A DNA stretch of 64,000 nt from VAZQ01 sp046733355 (GCA_046733355.1 JBKPOZ010000022.1:43091-107090), one strand, 5' to 3'; positions 52,773 to 62,713 are shown, numbered from the stretch's first letter. Program-made: numbers and translations. Notes: generated by a model from the letters alone, not told the origin.

Positions 52773-54178
52773 CCGCGCTCGATGCCGGCAGGACCGTGCT
52801 GCGCACCGGCTTCTCCGCCCTGCGCACGGCGGCGATGCGCGCGCAAGCCTTTTACGAGCGCGCACCTGTAGCGCTGAAGAGCCTGATGCCGAAGGGCCTG
52901 TTCGCGCGCGCCCTCTTGATCATCATCGTGCCGATGGTCGTCCTGCAATCCGTGGTCGCCTTCATGTTCATGGAGCGGCATTACAACCTGGTCACGCAGC
53001 GCCTGTCCGCCGGCGTGGTGCAGGACATCGCAACATTGATCGAGGTGTACAAATCATTCCCGCAGGACAGCGGATATGCGCAGCTGCGGCGCATAGCGCA
53101 GGAGCGGCTGGGACTGGTGGTCGACTTCCTTCCGGTGGGCGAGTTGCCCGCTCCGGGACCAAAGCCGTTCTTTTTTCTAGTTGACCAGCCGCTGTCCGAG
53201 GAAATTCGCAAGCAGATCGGCCGGCCGTTCTGGGTGGACACGGTGGGCCGCTCGGCCCTGCTCGAAGTGCGCATCCGCCTCGACAACACGGTGATGCGCG
53301 TCTTCGCGCCGCGCAGCGCCGCCTATGTGTCGAATTCGCACATCTTTCTCGGCTGGATGGTCGGCACCTCGCTCGTGCTTATCACCGTGGCGGTGCTGTT
53401 TTTGCGCAACCAGATCCGCCCGATTCTGCGGCTCGCGGATGCAGCGGAAAGCTTCGGCAAGGGTCGCGAGGTACCGAACTTTCAGCCGCGCGGCGCACGC
53501 GAGGTGAGACGCGCCGCGCACGCCTTCATCGAGATGAAGCGGCGCATCGAGCGCGCGATTGAGCAGCGCACCGCCATGCTCGCCGGCGTCTCCCACGATT
53601 TGCGCACCATCCTCACCCGTTTCAAGCTCGAGCTTGCGCTGCTCGACGAGAGCCCGGAAGTCGATGCCATGAAGAAGGATGTCGACGAGATGGGGCGCAT
53701 GCTGGAAGCGTACCTTGCGTTTGCGCGCGGCGATTCCGGCGAGCAGTCCGCCGCCACCGACATGAGCGCGCTCCTGCACGAGCTCAAAGCCGACAGCGAC
53801 CGCGATGGACACCGATCGAGCGTTTCCTTCCACGGGCATCCCGTCGTCACCGTCCGCCCGGCTGCGTTCAAGCGGTGCCTCGCCAACCTGGTCTCGAACG
53901 CGGCGCGCCACGGCCGATCGATCGCCATCACCGGCCATCGCGACCATCGCTGGCTCACAGTAACGGTCGATGACGACGGGCCCGGTATTGCTCCGCCGCT
54001 GCGCGAGGATGTGTTCAAGCCTTTTTTGCGGCTCGACGACGCGCGCAATCAGGACGAGGGCGGCACCGGATTGGGTCTGGCTATTGCGCGGGACATTGCC
54101 CGCTCGCACGGCGGCGAGATCGTGCTCTCGGACAGCCCCTTTGGCGGATTGCGAGCGACGGTGCGGGTGCCGGTGTAG
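52769..54178 (+). CDS. EnvZ-like sensor histidine kinase
   Basis: 469 residues. Two membrane helices (about 50-68 and 190-212) flank a periplasmic sensor domain; a HAMP domain (about 212-265) follows, then the H-box VSHDLRTILTRFKLELALL with the EnvZ-type HDLRT, the N-box LANLVSNAARHG, VDDDGPGIAP and GTGLGLAIARDIA. The GTG start lies in a GTGA overlap with the OmpR-type gene, so it is the partner kinase. The HDLRT box differs from the HELRT of most kinases, as in EnvZ of enterobacteria. Confidence 0.95.
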   Translation: MTALDAGRTVLRTGFSALRTAAMRAQAFYERAPVALKSLMPKGLFARALLIIIVPMVVLQSVVAFMFMERHYNLVTQRLSAGVVQDIATLIEVYKSFPQDSGYAQLRRIAQERLGLVVDFLPVGELPAPGPKPFFFLVDQPLSEEIRKQIGRPFWVDTVGRSALLEVRIRLDNTVMRVFAPRSAAYVSNSHIFLGWMVGTSLVLITVAVLFLRNQIRPILRLADAAESFGKGREVPNFQPRGAREVRRAAHAFIEMKRRIERAIEQRTAMLAGVSHDLRTILTRFKLELALLDESPEVDAMKKDVDEMGRMLEAYLAFARGDSGEQSAATDMSALLHELKADSDRDGHRSSVSFHGHPVVTVRPAAFKRCLANLVSNAARHGRSIAITGHRDHRWLTVTVDDDGPGIAPPLREDVFKPFLRLDDARNQDEGGTGLGLAIARDIARSHGGEIVLSDSPFGGLRATVRVPV

Positions 54179-54199
54179 GGGAATCGGCGTCCCGGCATT

Positions 54200-54988
54200 T
54201 CAGACCGCGGGGGTTTTGCGGGCCAGATAATAGAGCCAGGGGCTTGGACTTGCCTCGCCCATTCCCGGCCGCAACTCGTCACCCGCCGGGTTAAAGATCG
54301 CCTCGCACCTGAATCCAACCGAGCGCAATTGCGCGAGCTGGGCTTGCGGCCTCACGTAGTAGAGGAGCAAGGTCCGGGTATTTCCAATTGCCAGATCGCA
54401 TCGGTAGCTGAAACCTTGTGTTTCATTGCGAAAAGGCCGCACACGGCCGAGATGCCGGAGATAGCGGATGCTGTCCTTAACTCGACCCAAGACGCGCCTG
54501 GCGAGCGGCTGACCTGCGCGCAGCTCCCACAAATCGTTGTGACTGGAAAAGAGAAAGAATCCATTATCGCGGACGAGACAGTGACATTCACGCAGGATTT
54601 GCATGCGATCAGCGTGCTGCACACAATCAATCCCATTGAGAGAAAACAGCAGCAGAGCAAAATGAGAGCGCGGATATGAATCCAGGCGGCGAGCGTCGGC
54701 GACCTCAAACTTCACCCCGGGAAACCGGCTTCGGCAGTTCCCAATCATCTCCGCCGAATAATCGAGGCCGAGATAGTCTTTGCTCAGCTCGAGGAGGTAG
54801 GGCGTCGTTCGCCCGGTGCCCACACCGACGTCCATGATCGGCTGGTCTCGCACCAGAGCGCGAATTTTCCCGAGCGCACGCGCTTCCGGCGCAAACAGCG
54901 ACGTCATTGCAACGTAATGCTGCGCTACCGCCGCGCTGCTGAATGTTTGCCGGTTCGCCTTGTCGAACTCAGCCTCTTCCAAGGTCAT
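54200..54988 (-). CDS. Class I SAM-dependent methyltransferase
   Basis: 262 residues. Motif I DVGVGTGRTTPYLL, motif II YLGLDYSAEMIGN, and VADARRLDSYP mark a class I fold. The C-terminal half contains FSSHNDLWELR and YYVRPQAQLAQLRSVGF, seen in small-molecule and lipid or saccharide-linked methyltransferases. The neighbouring polysaccharide flippase gene suggests a role in surface glycan synthesis, which is inference. No other glycan genes are in the window. Confidence 0.85.
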   Translation of the reverse strand: MTLEEAEFDKANRQTFSSAAVAQHYVAMTSLFAPEARALGKIRALVRDQPIMDVGVGTGRTTPYLLELSKDYLGLDYSAEMIGNCRSRFPGVKFEVADARRLDSYPRSHFALLLFSLNGIDCVQHADRMQILRECHCLVRDNGFFLFSSHNDLWELRAGQPLARRVLGRVKDSIRYLRHLGRVRPFRNETQGFSYRCDLAIGNTRTLLLYYVRPQAQLAQLRSVGFRCEAIFNPAGDELRPGMGEASPSPWLYYLARKTPAV

Positions 54989-55015
54989 CTGCCACGCTGG
55001 AATCGACCGCGCGAC

Positions 55016-56379
55016 CTATCGTCTTTGCATATAGGCGTGAAGCGAGCGGTACACGTATTTCATTCCCGTTCCCACGAAGCTCAGTCGCATGCTGGTGTCG
55101 ACGTTCAGGCGCCGGCGCGCTGCGCTCCAGCCGGCGAGCTTGGCCAGCGCGGTGGCCGCAGCGGAAGCAACCGCAACCCCGATGCCGCCCAGCATGTAGC
55201 CGAGCGTCAGCGCGAGCATGAGCTTGATGATGCTGGACCCCACGCCGATCCTCGCCACGATCGCCATCTCGCCGCTCATCGCAAGCGCCACCATGCATTG
55301 TCCGAGCGCCAGATTGATGCACTGGCCGAGGCAGAGAATGGCGAGAGCGCCGGCACCTGCCCCGTAGGACGGACCGAAGAATTTGTTCAGCAAAAACTCA
55401 CCCCAGACCGTAAACACGAGCGTCATGAGCACCGCTAGTGCAGTTGCTCCAGCCGCGGAGATTTGCAGGATCTTTTGCAATTCCACCCATCTGCGCTGCG
55501 CCTGAAGCTTGGCGGTCGCCGGCGCCAGCGGGACATTTGCGGCAGATGCCGGGAGCGAGAGCAGCGTCGAGAGCCGCATCGCGGTGCCGTATTGCGCAAC
55601 TTCCGCGGCGGGCCGAAACAATCCAAGCACGATCGCGTCGCTCTGCGCGGCGACAAGCGCGGCGAGTTGATGCACCACAAAAGGCCTCGCCGCCCTGAGC
55701 AGCTCGGATGCCGATGTGGCCAGCGCGCCTTCCGGAAAGAATCTGAGCATGGGCGCGAGATAGAACAGCGCAACTACGACATTTGCGATCTCGCAGGCGA
55801 CGAAAACAAACAGCACCTCATGCAAGCTCGCATGCCCGCGCGAGAAATAAAGGATCACGACCCCCGCCATCGCCAGAAGCTTCGCCAGCGCGCCATCGCA
55901 GAGAACAGCGAGGCCGATCTTTTCCAGGCCCTGAAACGTTCCGACGAGCTGCGTCTCGATGGCAACTGCGGCGATCCAGCAGGCGACGAACACGCCGGTG
56001 AGGACGTCCTGCTCTGCCAGGACAGGTTTGCCTTGCACAACCCGGTCCAGATCAACAGGACCGAGAACGACAGCAGCGCTGCGCCTGCTGCTGCGAGCTG
56101 CAAGGCCGATCCGGCCAGGGCAGCTGCACGCGCCTGATCGCCTGTTGCCGCAAACGACGCAATTGCCCGAAGCGTCGGCTCCTGCAGGCCCATATTGGCG
56201 AGAGGCCCGAGAATGAGAACCACGCTGACGACGATGAAATAAATACCCACGTCCGCCACCGGCAGCAGCCGGGTGAGCAGCATGGTCGTGACGAAGCCGG
56301 CACCCATGACGCCCCAGCGCCCAAGCATGGCCGCCAGAACGTCGGCATGAAATTTGCGCCAGGAGATGCCGGTCGCCAC
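55016..56379 (-). pseudogene. Polysaccharide flippase/transporter (Wzx/MATE-like), frameshifted
   Basis: Membrane protein of the polysaccharide biosynthesis family, with hydrophobic helices throughout and Pfam-like pattern GRWGVMGAGFVTTMLLTRLLPVA at the start. The N-terminal part (to LLIWTG) and the rest (from VVQGKPVLAEQDVLTGVFVA) are in different frames. The break falls near 56040-56047, where one missing base would join them into about 450 residues. Only the flippase-type fold is recognised. The upstream frame is also open through a palindromic repeat (56391-56439); the GTG at 56379 is the first start after it. Pseudogene or sequencing error remains open. Confidence 0.75.
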
Positions 56380-56390
56380 AGCCGCTTTTA

Positions 56391-56439
56391 GAGCATGATC
56401 CTGAAAAGTGGGAATCGGTTTTCGGAAAAGATCATGCTC
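56391..56439. repeat. Palindromic repeat GAGCATGATC...GATCATGCTC (family G)
   Basis: Outer arms GAGCATGATC / GATCATGCTC with a middle part containing GGTTTTCGGAAAAG. This unit is known to me as a very frequent intergenic element in Bradyrhizobium-type genomes. It is read as protein by the N-terminal extension of the flippase frame, where it must not be counted as coding. Confidence 0.8.
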
Positions 56440-56508
56440 CCCCAAATACCTGGAGCAATCAAAGAAAACCTACCCGCTCGAGGCGCACGATTGCGGCAAA
56501 AGCTGCGG

Positions 56509-57210
56509 CTAGATGGCGATCGTATCCGGCTCCTCGGCGTTACGCGCCCGATCACCACGCGGCCGCATGCGTCCGAAGCATTGGGGAAGACGGTAAAGGT
56601 CATCGAGAAAGCCCGACCAGCCCTGCCCGCGCGCGAGCGCGCGGTCGAGCGCAGCCATTGTACGCGCGCGGCCTTCGTCCTCATCGTCGATCCAGGTGCG
56701 CAGAACAGAGGCGTAGAGCGCGGCAAGGCCCTGTGCGCGCAGCATGCCACGCGTTCCCCCGGTGTTGATGCCGGCAGCCGCCAGCATCCACTGCTGCGAC
56801 CGCACTGCAACTGCGTTCAGAGCGAGCGCGAGCGCGGGGCTGCGCCGGGCCGACCGCATGAGCGAGCGCACCGCTCCTTTGTGAGGCTCAAGCAGATCGA
56901 GCCGCCGCATGAGAACGTCGAATAGCCGCTCGCGCGCCGATTCTTCCGCCATCTCGGGATCGCGGCCGGCGAGCACCTGCCGGTCGATTTCCTTGATCTG
57001 GGCAGCAAGGACGCCAAATGGAGCCGCAAAAATTTGGCGCAGCTCCGCCAGCGATACGCCTGCCTGATGCGCAATATCGGCAACCCCGATCTCCTCGAAC
57101 GACTGCTGCGCGAGGAGCGTCATGAAAGCCTCGATGATGCGCTCGCGCGCGGGCTTCGCCGCGCCGGTGGTGGAGGAAGTCGCTGCATTGCGCGGAGGTT
57201 TGCGAGCCAT
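56509..57210 (-). CDS. TetR/AcrR family transcriptional regulator
   Basis: 233 residues from ATG 57210 with GGAGC upstream. The N-terminal helix-turn-helix reads ARERIIEAFMTLLAQQSFEE then VADIAHQAGVSLAELRQIF; the C-terminal ligand/dimer domain contains MLRAQGLAALYASVLRTWIDD, typical of COQ9-like TetR regulators found in Rhizobiales. The tail ends in PRGDRARNAEEPDTIAI. No divergent target is obvious; proC lies upstream on the same strand. Confidence 0.9.
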   Translation of the reverse strand: MARKPPRNAATSSTTGAAKPARERIIEAFMTLLAQQSFEEIGVADIAHQAGVSLAELRQIFAAPFGVLAAQIKEIDRQVLAGRDPEMAEESARERLFDVLMRRLDLLEPHKGAVRSLMRSARRSPALALALNAVAVRSQQWMLAAAGINTGGTRGMLRAQGLAALYASVLRTWIDDEDEGRARTMAALDRALARGQGWSGFLDDLYRLPQCFGRMRPRGDRARNAEEPDTIAI

Positions 57211-57290
57211 GATCGAGCTCCAAAAAACATTGCCCCACCTTTGCAATGTAAAGAGCGCTCCCAGAGCGCGATAGAGGCTCTCGCCAAATC

Positions 57291-58136
57291 CTACTCCGCG
57301 AGCTGACGAGACCGCCGGGTCCCCGCGGCAATCGCCTCCGTGAGCAATGGCTGCAGGCCGCGATCGCGCATGAGCACTTGAAGCGCCGCCGCCGTAGTCC
57401 CACCCGGCGAGGTCACATTCTCGCGCAGAGTCGCCGGATCAATCGCGGAATGACCAAGAAGCTCGCCCGCGCCCGCAACCGTGGCCCTCGCCAGGGTTTG
57501 CGAGAGGGACGGCGGCAAGCCGGCGAGGATCCCCGCGCGTGCCATGCATTCGGCTAGCAGAAACACATAGGCAGGCCCCGACCCGGAAAGGGCGGTGACC
57601 GCGTCCATCAGGCCTTCGTCCGTTATCCACTCGATCGCGCCGATGGCGGAGAGTAACGCATGCACGAGCGCGCGTTGCGCCGCGGATACGCCTGCAGTCG
57701 GCACCGCGACGGTGATGCCGCGGCCGATCGCGGCGGGCGTGTTTGGCATCGCGCGGACAAGCGCGACGCGGGGCAGACTCTCGCCAAGAAAGCGCAGCGT
57801 ACGACCCGCCATGATCGACACCACCACGCTGCGCTCGCTCAGGAGCTGCGCGATGCGCGGCATGACCTCGGGCGCGATCTGCGGCTTCACCGCGATAACG
57901 GCCGCTGCGATCTCGTCGGCAGATTTTGCCGGGTTAAGCGCGAGGCCCTGTGCGGCGAGCGCGCTCAGCTGCGCGCTCGCATTGGGCTCGATGACGACGA
58001 GCTTGCCCGCAGGGATACCGAGCCGCAGCCAGCCCTCGAGCATGGCCGTTCCCATTTTGCCGGCACCGACCAGCAGAATGTTTCCCCGCACCTGTGCGAG
58101 CGCGGCTGTTTGCCGATTTGGATCAGATTCGCTCAT
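57291..58136 (-). CDS. proC: Pyrroline-5-carboxylate reductase
   Basis: 281 residues. Converts P5C to proline with NAD(P)H, the last step of proline synthesis. Rossmann motif LLVGAGKMGTAMLEGW at the N-terminus, VRAMPNTPAAIGRG, and the family signature LTALSGSGPAYVF with VTSPGGTTAAAL near the C-terminus are intact. P5C is also made from ornithine by the rocD product in this window. Start ATG 58136. Confidence 0.95.
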   Translation of the reverse strand: MSESDPNRQTAALAQVRGNILLVGAGKMGTAMLEGWLRLGIPAGKLVVIEPNASAQLSALAAQGLALNPAKSADEIAAAVIAVKPQIAPEVMPRIAQLLSERSVVVSIMAGRTLRFLGESLPRVALVRAMPNTPAAIGRGITVAVPTAGVSAAQRALVHALLSAIGAIEWITDEGLMDAVTALSGSGPAYVFLLAECMARAGILAGLPPSLSQTLARATVAGAGELLGHSAIDPATLRENVTSPGGTTAAALQVLMRDRGLQPLLTEAIAAGTRRSRQLAE

Positions 58137-58147
58137 GAAAAGCTGCG

Positions 58148-58228
58148 TGTGTCATGCGCGGGCTTGACCCGCGCATCGATCCTCTTGGTCACGAAAATGG
58201 ATTGCCGGGTCAAGCCCGGCAATGATGG
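58148..58228. repeat. Palindromic intergenic repeat (family H)
   Basis: Two hairpin units: GCGCGGGCTTGACCCGCGC (about 58156-58174) and TTGCCGGGTCAAGCCCGGCAA (about 58203-58223). They share the centre GGG(C/T)TTGACCC and its complement. Located between proC and the YbjN-like gene. Confidence 0.7.
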
Positions 58229-58249
58229 CGGAAAGGCAAACAAGGCGAT

Positions 58250-58750
58250 CTAGGCGCGGCCTTGCGTCTCGAACATGGCCGCATCCAGCGCCTCGCGCGC
58301 GCTTTTGCCGGCCCAGACGACGAACTGGAACGCGGGGAAATAGCGCTCGCATGCGTCGAGGGCGCTGCCGAGGAGCGCCTCGCATTGGCGCCCCGATGCC
58401 TCAACCCCGCCGGCGAGCACCAGCGCATGGCGATACATCACGAGTCCATCCTGCGGCCAGAAGTCGAAATGGCCGATCCACATCTGCTCATTGATGAGTG
58501 AAATGAGCTGCTGCACTTCGGGGCGGCACCGCTCTGGCACCTTCAGCTCGAATGCACAGGCGAGGTGCAGCGCCTCGAGATCGAACATCCAGGTGTAGGA
58601 CACTTGGTAATCGGACCATTTCCCGGTCACCAGGATCGTGATCTCCTCGTCACTCGCGCGTTCGAAGGACCAGCCGTTTGTCGCCGCGACCCGCTCGACG
58701 ACGTCGAGCGGGTTCACACGTGGCTGCTCGGTAAAGTCGATGAGGGACAT
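58250..58750 (-). CDS. YbjN domain-containing protein
   Basis: 166 residues from ATG 58750 (GGAG six bases upstream). YbjN fold with NPLDVVERVAATNGWSFER, WTFDLEALHLACAFEL-like WMFDLEALHLACAFELKVP and INEQMWIGHFDFWPQDGLVMYRH. The E. coli protein affects motility and stress, but in alphaproteobacteria the gene commonly stands beside proC and its role is unknown. The frame is open to 58888 without protein-like sequence. Confidence 0.9.
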   Translation of the reverse strand: MSLIDFTEQPRVNPLDVVERVAATNGWSFERASDEEITILVTGKWSDYQVSYTWMFDLEALHLACAFELKVPERCRPEVQQLISLINEQMWIGHFDFWPQDGLVMYRHALVLAGGVEASGRQCEALLGSALDACERYFPAFQFVVWAGKSAREALDAAMFETQGRA

Positions 58751-58996
58751 GCCAGTCTCCACCCGCCGCTTGGAAGTGAGCAATGCGCACTCGACCGCAC
58801 GCACGTCACCAAGCCTCGACGCGGTCCCCACTGGAGCTTGGCGCTCCCGGCGAATCACTCGCGCAGGCACTATAACCCCTTGATTCACGTGGCTAAAGCG
58901 CCATAGGCGGCGACAGGGGTTAACAGCTGGTGGATATTTGCGCGCCGGGACTCGTTCTCCACAGGTTCTGAAAGCGGTTGCCCGTCAGGGCCCGGC

Positions 58997-59950
58997 TCAG
59001 TCGAACAAGCTGGAGACCGACTCTTCGGCGGCCGTTCGGCCGATGGCCTCGCCAATGAGGCTTGCGACCGAGAGCACCCTGATATTGCGCGAAACCCGTA
59101 CCGCCTCGGTGGGCTGGATGGAGTCGGTGATCACCAGCTCCTTGAGCCGCGAGGCGGTAATACGGGCCACTGCGCCTCCCGAAAGGACGCCATGGGTGAT
59201 GTAGGCGCAGACTTCGGTTGCGCCCTTCTCGAGCAGCGCATCCGCGGCATTCACCACCGTGCCCCCCGAATCGATGATATCGTCGACTAGGATGCAGATC
59301 GCGCCCTCCACCTCGCCGATCACGTTCATGACCTCGGAATCGCCCGGCCGCTCGCGGCGCTTGTCGACGATAGCGAGCGGCGCGTTGATGCGCTTGGCGA
59401 GGCCCCGCGCGCGCCCGACGCCGCCCACGTCCGGCGAGACGACCATCACCTTGCCGAGATCGAACCGCTCCTTGATGTCGCGCACCATCATGGGAGCGGC
59501 ATAGAGATTGTCGGTGGGGATGTCGAAGAAGCCCTGGATCTGTCCGGCGTGTAAATCGAGCGTCATGACCCGGTCGGCACCGGCACGCGTGATGAGATTG
59601 CAGACAAGCTTTGCTGAGATTGGGGTGCGCGGGCCGGGTTTGCGATCCTGGCGCGCGTAGCCGAAATACGGAATGACGGCCGTAATCCGCCGGCCCGATG
59701 CGCGCCTGAGCGCATCGATGATGATGAGGAGCTCCATAAGGTGATCGTTGGCGGGGAATGACGTCGATTGCAGCACGAACACGTCGCTGCCCCGAACGTT
59801 CTCCAGAATCTCGACGAAGATCTCCATGTCCGCGAAGCGGCGGACCACCGCCTTCGCCAGCGGCGTGGCGAGATAGGCAGCGATCGCCTCGGCGAGCGCG
59901 GGATTGGAGTTGCCGGCGACCAGCTTGATGGACCCGTTATTCCGCCGCAT
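58997..59950 (-). CDS. prs: Ribose-phosphate pyrophosphokinase
   Basis: 317 residues from ATG 59950, with AAGGAG seven bases upstream. Makes PRPP from ribose-5-phosphate and ATP. Signature LDLHAGQIQGFFD (DLHAxQIQGFFD), flexible-loop region YARQDRKPGPRTPISAKL and PRPP-binding VDDIIDSGGTVVNAADAL are perfect family matches. The reading frame is open to 60025. Essential housekeeping gene. Confidence 0.97.
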   Translation of the reverse strand: MRRNNGSIKLVAGNSNPALAEAIAAYLATPLAKAVVRRFADMEIFVEILENVRGSDVFVLQSTSFPANDHLMELLIIIDALRRASGRRITAVIPYFGYARQDRKPGPRTPISAKLVCNLITRAGADRVMTLDLHAGQIQGFFDIPTDNLYAAPMMVRDIKERFDLGKVMVVSPDVGGVGRARGLAKRINAPLAIVDKRRERPGDSEVMNVIGEVEGAICILVDDIIDSGGTVVNAADALLEKGATEVCAYITHGVLSGGAVARITASRLKELVITDSIQPTEAVRVSRNIRVLSVASLIGEAIGRTAAEESVSSLFD

Positions 59951-60021
59951 CGCCTGCTCCTTGCGGTGCCGTGTCGTCGCGGCGCCCTGATAACAAGCAG
60001 GCGCCGACGCTGGCAAGAAGT

Positions 60022-60786
60022 TCAATCCACAAGCGCAATGGCGCTGATGTGGCGCCCGTAATCGCGCTCCTTGCGATGGACAGTGCGGCGGTAGCTGAAA
60101 AAGCGCGTGTCGTCCGCATACGTGCAGAGATCGAGATCCTCGACGTGGGGTATCCCCGCCGCATGCAGGCGGCTTGCAATGTATCCGGCCAAATCGAAGT
60201 ATGCATGATTGGGACGATCGGCGGGCCTAAAAAAGCGGGCGTCAGTCGGGTCGGTGAAAACGCCGATCAGGTCAGGGCCGACCTCATAGCTTCGCTGACG
60301 GATCATGGGACCGATCGCGGCTATAATCCTCTCCCTGCGCGCGCCGCAGCGCTCCATTGCGACGATGGTCGCTTCCAAAATCCCGCCCTGCGCCCCGCGC
60401 CAGCCCGCATGGGCAGCGGCAACCACACGGGCGACCCCGTCGGCGAGCAGGATCGGCCCGCAGTCGGCAGTGGTGATCGCAACCGCGAGGCCGGGCGTGT
60501 TTGTTACGACCGCATCAGCGCGCGGACGTTGATCAAGGCCCCACGCACGATCGACGATGACCGCTTCTGCGGAATGGACCTGATAGGCCGTGACCAGGCA
60601 TTCAGGGCTTACACCCAGCGCGGTTGCCATGCGTGCGCGGTTCTCCCTGACATCGGCGACCACGTCCGATGAGCCCGTGCCGCCATTGAGCGTGGCATAG
60701 ACGCCCGTGGACACGCCGCCCTCGCGCGTGAAGAAGGCATGGCGCACGGGGCCGAGTGCATCCAGCGAGGCAGCTTTCAGGATCAT
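60022..60786 (-). CDS. pgeF: Peptidoglycan editing factor PgeF / multicopper purine nucleoside phosphorylase family (YfiH)
   Basis: 254 residues, DUF152/YfiH family. Zn-binding motifs: YQVHSAEAV (His), ITTADCGPILLAD (Cys) and AAAHAGWRGAQGG (His). Known members act on adenosine and other purine nucleosides or on L-Ser-containing peptidoglycan precursors. Overlaps the upstream midA-like gene by four bases (ATGA) and continues the lgt-midA-pgeF operon. Confidence 0.93.
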   Translation of the reverse strand: MILKAASLDALGPVRHAFFTREGGVSTGVYATLNGGTGSSDVVADVRENRARMATALGVSPECLVTAYQVHSAEAVIVDRAWGLDQRPRADAVVTNTPGLAVAITTADCGPILLADGVARVVAAAHAGWRGAQGGILEATIVAMERCGARRERIIAAIGPMIRQRSYEVGPDLIGVFTDPTDARFFRPADRPNHAYFDLAGYIASRLHAAGIPHVEDLDLCTYADDTRFFSYRRTVHRKERDYGRHISAIALVD

Positions 60787-61892
60787 TGGTCGTCAAATGC
60801 GGGCAACGAATGCAGGCGCGGACCCGAAAATGCAATGCATTTGATCATTTGCCCCATGCCGGTCGGCTTTCCGTCTGTCAGCCGGGCGAGCGCCGCGTCA
60901 ATGTTTGCAACTTGCGCGGGCCGCGCTGCCGTCTTGAGCGCGGCAGCTCTTTTCACAATGCCCAAACGCCGCAAAAATTCGGCCTGTTCGAGGGGACCAT
61001 GCACGCGCGCGCCCATGCCTTCGGCCGCGCGCGCAAGCGCCTCGAAGTCCACATGCGCGGTGAGATCGACGAGCCCAGGTGTCTCCAGCGGATCGGCAAA
61101 ACCATGTCGGCTCACCGCCTGCAAGGTATCGCCGATAGCGCTTTGAAGATGCCCATAGTCGATGATCAGCGCAGCGCCTTCCCATCTGGCGACGCGACGC
61201 CCGATCTCCAGGGCGAGCTTGTCGTGGCGCCATTCGAATATTTGTCCGATCTTCGCGTTACGCACGCGGCTCGGCAGAAGGTCGTCAAAAAGCGGGATGG
61301 GATCGCGATCGATGCTGACATGAAAATTGCCGTCCCTGCCGAGCTTGATGACGCGCTCGTGCCAGCCGTCGACGCACATGACCGCCTGGTGGACCGGCAA
61401 GGCATCGATGAACTCGTTGGCAAGCACGATCAACGGACCAGGCGGCACCTCGTCGAGTAAACGATGCCAGGACACCGGCACCTCGGCTTCCAGCAGCGCC
61501 TGACGCTGAACGCGTTCAAGCGCGGGGCTTACCTCAATGAGATGCAGCACCAGGGCGTCGCGAAAGTGCGGCACGATCTTCGCCGCGCGGAGGATATCCA
61601 GGATCATGGTCCCGCGCCCCGGCCCGAGCTCGACGAGACGAAGGTTTTCAGGGCTGCCCATCGCCTGCCAGACCGCAGCGGACCACAGGCCGATCAGCTC
61701 TCCGAACATCTGGCTGATCTCTGGCGCGGTGGTGAAATCCCCGCGCGCACCGATCGGCGCACGGCTCGTGTAATAGCCATGCTCCGGATGGATAAGGCAC
61801 AGCTCCATGTATTCGGCGACCGAAAGCCGGCCGGCGCGTTGCAGGCGTTGGCGCAGCTCGTCCTCGAGGCGCATCGTCGCAGCGACGTTCAA
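60783..61892 (-). CDS. SAM-dependent methyltransferase, MidA/NDUFAF7 family
   Basis: 369 residues. In mitochondria the family methylates complex I subunit NDUFS2 on arginine; bacterial function is not established. Typical parts: LSVAEYMELCLIHPEHGYY near the N-terminus, FTTAPEISQMFGELIGLW, SAM motif LVELGPGRGTMILDIL, LANEFIDALPVHQ and AALIIDYGH. Stop and start overlap with neighbours by four bases on both sides, so it is translationally coupled to lgt and pgeF. Confidence 0.93.
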   Translation of the reverse strand: MNVAATMRLEDELRQRLQRAGRLSVAEYMELCLIHPEHGYYTSRAPIGARGDFTTAPEISQMFGELIGLWSAAVWQAMGSPENLRLVELGPGRGTMILDILRAAKIVPHFRDALVLHLIEVSPALERVQRQALLEAEVPVSWHRLLDEVPPGPLIVLANEFIDALPVHQAVMCVDGWHERVIKLGRDGNFHVSIDRDPIPLFDDLLPSRVRNAKIGQIFEWRHDKLALEIGRRVARWEGAALIIDYGHLQSAIGDTLQAVSRHGFADPLETPGLVDLTAHVDFEALARAAEGMGARVHGPLEQAEFLRRLGIVKRAAALKTAARPAQVANIDAALARLTDGKPTGMGQMIKCIAFSGPRLHSLPAFDDQ

Positions 61893-62713
61893 GACGGATG
61901 CACGGCTTCGTGTCGCATCGCAAATGCGACGAGCGCGAGCCCGGCAATGATGAGGGGGATCGACAACAGCATTCCCATGGTCAATCCGCCCCAGAGGAAT
62001 CCCAACTGCACGTCAGGCTGGCGAAAGAGCTCGGAGATCGATCGCGCGATGCCATAGGCAAGCGCAAACGTGCCGGTGATCAGTCCGGGGCGGCGCAGGG
62101 CGCCGCAACGCACTAAAATCGCGAGCAGAAAGAAAAGAACGATGCCTTCGAGAAAAGCCTCGTAGAGCTGACTGGGGTGGCGCGGCTGCGGTCCGCCGGC
62201 GGGAAATACCATAGCCCAGGGCACGTCCGTGGGCCGACCCCACAGCTCGCCGTTGATGAAATTCGCAAGGCGACCGAAGAAGAGCCCAACGGGCGCCGCG
62301 GCGCAGGTGAGATCGCCGAGCGAGAGCGTCGGCAATGCGCGATGGCGCGCAAACAGGATCACCGCAAGCACGCAGCCGAGAAAGCCCCCGTGGAAAGACA
62401 TGCCGCCCTTCCACAGATAAAGGCTCTCAAGTGGATGCTGCGCGAAATAGGCCGGGTTGTAGAAGAAGACATAGCCGATGCGCCCTCCGGCAATGATGCC
62501 GATCGTCACCCAGAGGATGAAATCGTCGTAGTCGGCCGTGGTCAGCGGAGCCGCGCCACCCCACACGCTGGGCGTGCGGATGATCGCGCGCACGTAAACC
62601 CAGCCGAGCAGGATACCGGCAATATAAGCAAGCGCGTACCAGCGGACCGCAAAGGGCCCGAAGCTGACGAGAACCGGATCGAAATTGGGGAACGGGATGA
62701 CGTAAAGGGGCAT
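61889..62713 (-). CDS. lgt: Prolipoprotein diacylglyceryl transferase
   Basis: 274 residues from ATG 62713. Polytopic inner-membrane enzyme that attaches diacylglyceryl to the lipobox Cys of prolipoproteins. Family hallmarks GRIGYVFFYNP, MSFHGGFLG, the Lgt signature GRLANFINGELWGRP and RHPSQLYEAFLEG are present. The frame is open to 62773 without a better start. First gene of lgt-midA-pgeF. Confidence 0.96.
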   Translation of the reverse strand: MPLYVIPFPNFDPVLVSFGPFAVRWYALAYIAGILLGWVYVRAIIRTPSVWGGAAPLTTADYDDFILWVTIGIIAGGRIGYVFFYNPAYFAQHPLESLYLWKGGMSFHGGFLGCVLAVILFARHRALPTLSLGDLTCAAAPVGLFFGRLANFINGELWGRPTDVPWAMVFPAGGPQPRHPSQLYEAFLEGIVLFFLLAILVRCGALRRPGLITGTFALAYGIARSISELFRQPDVQLGFLWGGLTMGMLLSIPLIIAGLALVAFAMRHEAVHPS

